NCBI GenBank assembly: GCA_002633005.1
Contig: NMRA01000030.1
Location: 1,136,052 to 1,168,753 of the forward strand
Direction of reading: 5' to 3'
Origin: Phoronis australis
Lineage: Eukaryota > Phoronida > Phoronidae
DNA length: 32,702 nucleotides
Under the pieces are notes generated by a model, which made no database searches, had not been told where the DNA came from, and was given only the letters and a program-made list of their open reading frames with translations. Shown one piece after another: positions 24,101 to 28,300 of the stretch (position 1 is the first letter of the stretch; each line of letters starts with the position of its first letter). Both the position numbers and the translations under genes were made by a program.

Positions 24101-25298
24101 CTGGAGGCTGGAACTAGAGGACAAGGCGTTCTGTGTTATTTAAACGTAACGAAGATTGCTACTATGTTAGACCAAACTATCTGCACTTCTAGGCCTACAC
24201 GTGTTCACGGGATGTTACTATACCTGTGCTTTTGTAAGGAAGGAAAAAAACGGACCATATGCTAATGTGGCAAAAAGTGAAAAAAAAAGTCCTGAGAGCA
24301 TTTACTTCATTTAGCCACGATATCTGAACACAAGAAGTCATTAAAGTCTTGCAGGACTCAACACGCACTGATTTATTGTGGTCGACAAAACCTACAATCG
24401 AAAGTCTACGTTAAACACCCATTTAAGAAGCTTAAAAGCATGGAGGGCAGCAGTATTCCACCGTGTGAAGCTGAACTAGCACTTCACGTGGATAGAAGTG
24501 CATTTGTTCATTGACTATGGGGTTGCATTCACCTCCAAATCTTGGACAAAACACCCACCAATGGATGGGAAAATGTTGACAACGAATTTCACATCATTTG
24601 GTTCAGTGGAAAGCAGATGCCCCTCTGTGCTCATTCCAGAGGTTCAAGTTGTAACAAAGTCAGATGACAATGGTGGCGATGTATAGAGGGATGATGGTAT
24701 GGACAGTGATGTAGACAATGATCATGATCCTATACCAAGAGAAATTGAATCATCTGATGAAGAGAGTGACGATGATCATGATGTTTGCAGTTAAGTTACA
24801 GCAGACTGAATAATTATTATTGCCTTTTGTATTTCGGTTTTATCATATAAAAATAGACTGTGCCATGCATCACAATTCCATGTACTTTCATTTTTGCTAG
24901 TAGATATGCTTCGAGCAGTTTAGCTTTAATTTGAAGTCGGCGTATTTAGTTACCCTAGATGTATTGTAACTTAGTTTTTGTTTTATTGTTTTTGAATTTA
25001 AGAGTAAATTGGTGATGTCTTCAGATGTGTTTTTTTTTTAAATAACATTTAGCCGTAATAATCTTTTATGCAAGTTCGTCTTTGGGGTCTTGTTATCTCT
25101 TGTCCAGACACCCCTGTCTTATCTGCTAACCCCAAGAAAAATCCAGTCTTAAGCTGTGGATGTGGTGTCCAGAGTTACTAAACTATGTTTTATCAAAAAT
25201 TAATTGGCTTTTAATTAATAAGTGTCTTAATCAATAACACAAAAAAATTTTCATGTCACAAGTTGTATTTTTGCATCATTCGAAATAATGTTTTATCC

Positions 25299-25336
<38 letters not shown>

Positions 25337-28300
25337 TTTGTATTTTTCCTCTTTTATTAGCTCATTTTTGGGTCTATCCTTTGGGGCTCAAACACCTCCG
25401 TCTTATCTGCAAACCCCAGAAAAAATCGCATCTTAAGTTGTGGATATGGGGCCCATTCCAAGAAACTGACTGAAGTTCTTTTTTGACTTCAGTCTAAGAT
25501 TTCTCTGAACTTCCAATCTTGAAACTTCCACATCCGGTAAGTTCGTCAAAATTAAGACAAAACTTACATCAAACACTTAAATCAAACGTAAGATCTCTTT
25601 CTTGAAATGACAAATTTAACGTTTATTTTAAAGTTTAGTATAGTTTAAGAATTGTCTTACCTAAGTAAGTTTTGTTGGAACGGGCCCATGGTGTCTAGAT
25701 TTACTAACCTATCTTGGAAAAACAATTTGATGCACTTAAAAGACTTGATTTAAATAAATGGTTATTTGGTCGTTATGATTAGTAGACACCTTAATTAATA
25801 ACCCCAGACATTTTCACGTCTTAACTTGTACCATTTTAATTTGGGTGTTGATTTGAATGAAATAAACTTGAAACGGATGTTGCACTCGAAATTTTGGACC
25901 CCCTCAGGGACCTAAGTCCAGGATTGTGCAACTTAAGATGCCCCTTTCCTTCTATGATAGCATTGCGCAGTGTGAATGAAGTCCTTCTGGTTCTCCACCT
26001 AATGGTAAGTACTGTCTGTGACATGAGGTGAAAACTACTTCTGAACGGCTGCTCTTGTTCCTACTTTTTCCTACTTTTCACTTCACAGTTCCTACTTTTT
26101 CCTACTTTTTTGAAAATATGTCCTACTTTGCTCCTACTTTTTTGCCTAAACCTGCTTGAAAGCCTGTTGTTGGTACTGTCTATTTGCGGCAGGTCATCGT
26201 CAAGGGAAATGTATTATAAACTTGGGACCATGGGTACAGATAAAGGGCAACTGTCAATCTGAGTTTTTGGGGGACGAAAATGAGGTCGCAGGGCTTGACA
26301 TTAATTTTTTTTGTCTAACTTGTCCAATATACTTGTCATAAACTATTACTCACTGGTTGCTTTCAAACTGAAGGCACTTGTACTCGTTCAACCATGGAGG
26401 ATTTCACATTTTCTTTTCATTTCACATTTTTTGTTTATTTTCTGCAAGTCTTTTCAGCATTGTTACTTAGGGTTTGTAGTGTTTGAGCTCAGTTTAAAAC
26501 CATACACAAACAGAGATTGATTTTTTTGTCATCCTTGTGACGCACTGATATCAAGACACCCATGTGCAGATGACAGTTTGGACTCGTGTCGTAATAGAAT
26601 CGAATGTTACACAACTTATTGAAGCGTGCAAATGAGATCATGCGATTTTATCCACTAATTGAATTTGTTCAAATGCAAATGACGACGAATATGCTCATTG
26701 AATGCGATGTACGGGTTTGTGAGTGAACTAGTGCCAGGCACCTCCGGATGAAACAAAATTAATGGGAATGAACTTGTGTTATGAGGAAAGTTTGATCGTT
26801 GTTCCTACAATTTCCAGTTTTCTGTAAACAACTTGTCCCCGACTTAAAAGTGCTGGCTATTTCATTGCTAAGTAAGTGACCATAGCTGCTACTTATGGCA
26901 AGAAAAAATGTTCACAGTTACTTTATTTTTCACAAGTTCAAGTAGGTCAAGGTGTCCAGTCGGACAAGCAGCATTGCCATGAGCTTGTACAGACCCACTA
27001 GCTGGTTGTCTTGGATGTTCATACTTCCATTAATGTCGATCACTGAGTCGACATAGTGCTTAGTTTGGGTATAACGATGGTAAACATGGCTGCATGTTCA
27101 AGGTATTACTACAAATCAGTACTGTAAATATGTTAATGATTTTGGTGACTTGTTGGTGACGTTGGTGTGCGTGTCCATAGTTGAACGTTTGCCAACATGT
27201 GTCAGTTCTTATGATATGTTAAGCATTATCTAATTATTTGCTCAAGACCTTACTTTAGTGAAAACAAATCGCATCTGTATATTTGTCTATTTACAGGGTG
27301 GCCGTCATGTGGACTACATCACAGACCAGGTGGTCAGTAAGCTGATCAACAATGTGAAGAAGAAGGGTGGTAAGGGTAATGTGCAGGTCAAGCCTTTCCA
27401 GATCAAGACACACTTGTGGATCTTTGTTAATTGTCTCATCGAGAATCCCACATTTGACTCACAGACCAAGGAGAATATGACGAAACAATCTAAAGGCTTT
27501 GGCTCCACCTGTGTTCTCAGTGAGAAATTCATGAACAATGTGAGTATGGGTGGTTGTTATTTCACTTGACTTATTTCATTTCAGTCACTGAGTATATTTG
27601 AAAACAATTCCCTCCTTCAGAGTCACAACCTGTGTTATTGCCATCTCCAAAAACACTCAGTCTGGGTTCTGAGTGTTCAATGCTCCACTTGGTGTAAAGA
27701 GCAAACACTGTAGGGATGATTGTTTACGGTGTCACTACTCGGCTCTGTCTTGTAGCTCTCATGCTAGTCAGCTGAGAAGGTCAAAAAATCATTGGGTTAG
27801 CAATGAGATGTAGAAAAGATGTACCCTTTTTCATTACCAGTTTACCTTATTTCACAGTATGAGGACTTGTGCAGCACAGTTGATTGAGTTGTACTATAAT
27901 CTGTAAAATTTCACAAAGCACTGTTGTTTTATTTTATATGTGTACGCATTATGCCGTCATCTCCGTCCGGTGTCCGGTGTCCGCCTTAACGTATGTTCCT
28001 GAAATTTTGCTCATGTGTTCCTTTTGTGAATGGAACGGCATGAGCGAACTTTCAGATGGATCCGACTACCGGTGTGCCCCCTAGTGGCAATTTTAGTTTT
28101 AGTTTACCTCTGTATCTTCAAAAGTCCTGCATAAAATTTGGTATATTGGCACCTATTAGGGAGATGACGCTATCCTCCGGTTTTCGTATGGATTTGACGT
28201 AGTTTGCGCCACCTAGTGGCCATTTTTACTGTTTTCGATTCTGTTTCTTTGCATCCACCCCTCTACCAGCCAAACCGCTCAAAGGATGATTGTGAAAATT

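Larger units (their letters stand above)
22600..26020. mobile_element. Large foldback element built on family B arms
   Basis: The left arm (22600-23230, with more at 23575-23720) and right arm (25075-26020) are inverted copies. The shared sequence GGGGCATCTTAAGTTGCACA is at 22711 and, in reverse complement, near 25921-25940. Homology extends outward to about 22620 and 26010. The right arm is split by a 239-bp element. Between the arms are about 1.4 kb of sequence and a decayed gene at 24395-24794. Precise termini and target duplication could not be fixed. Confidence 0.65.
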
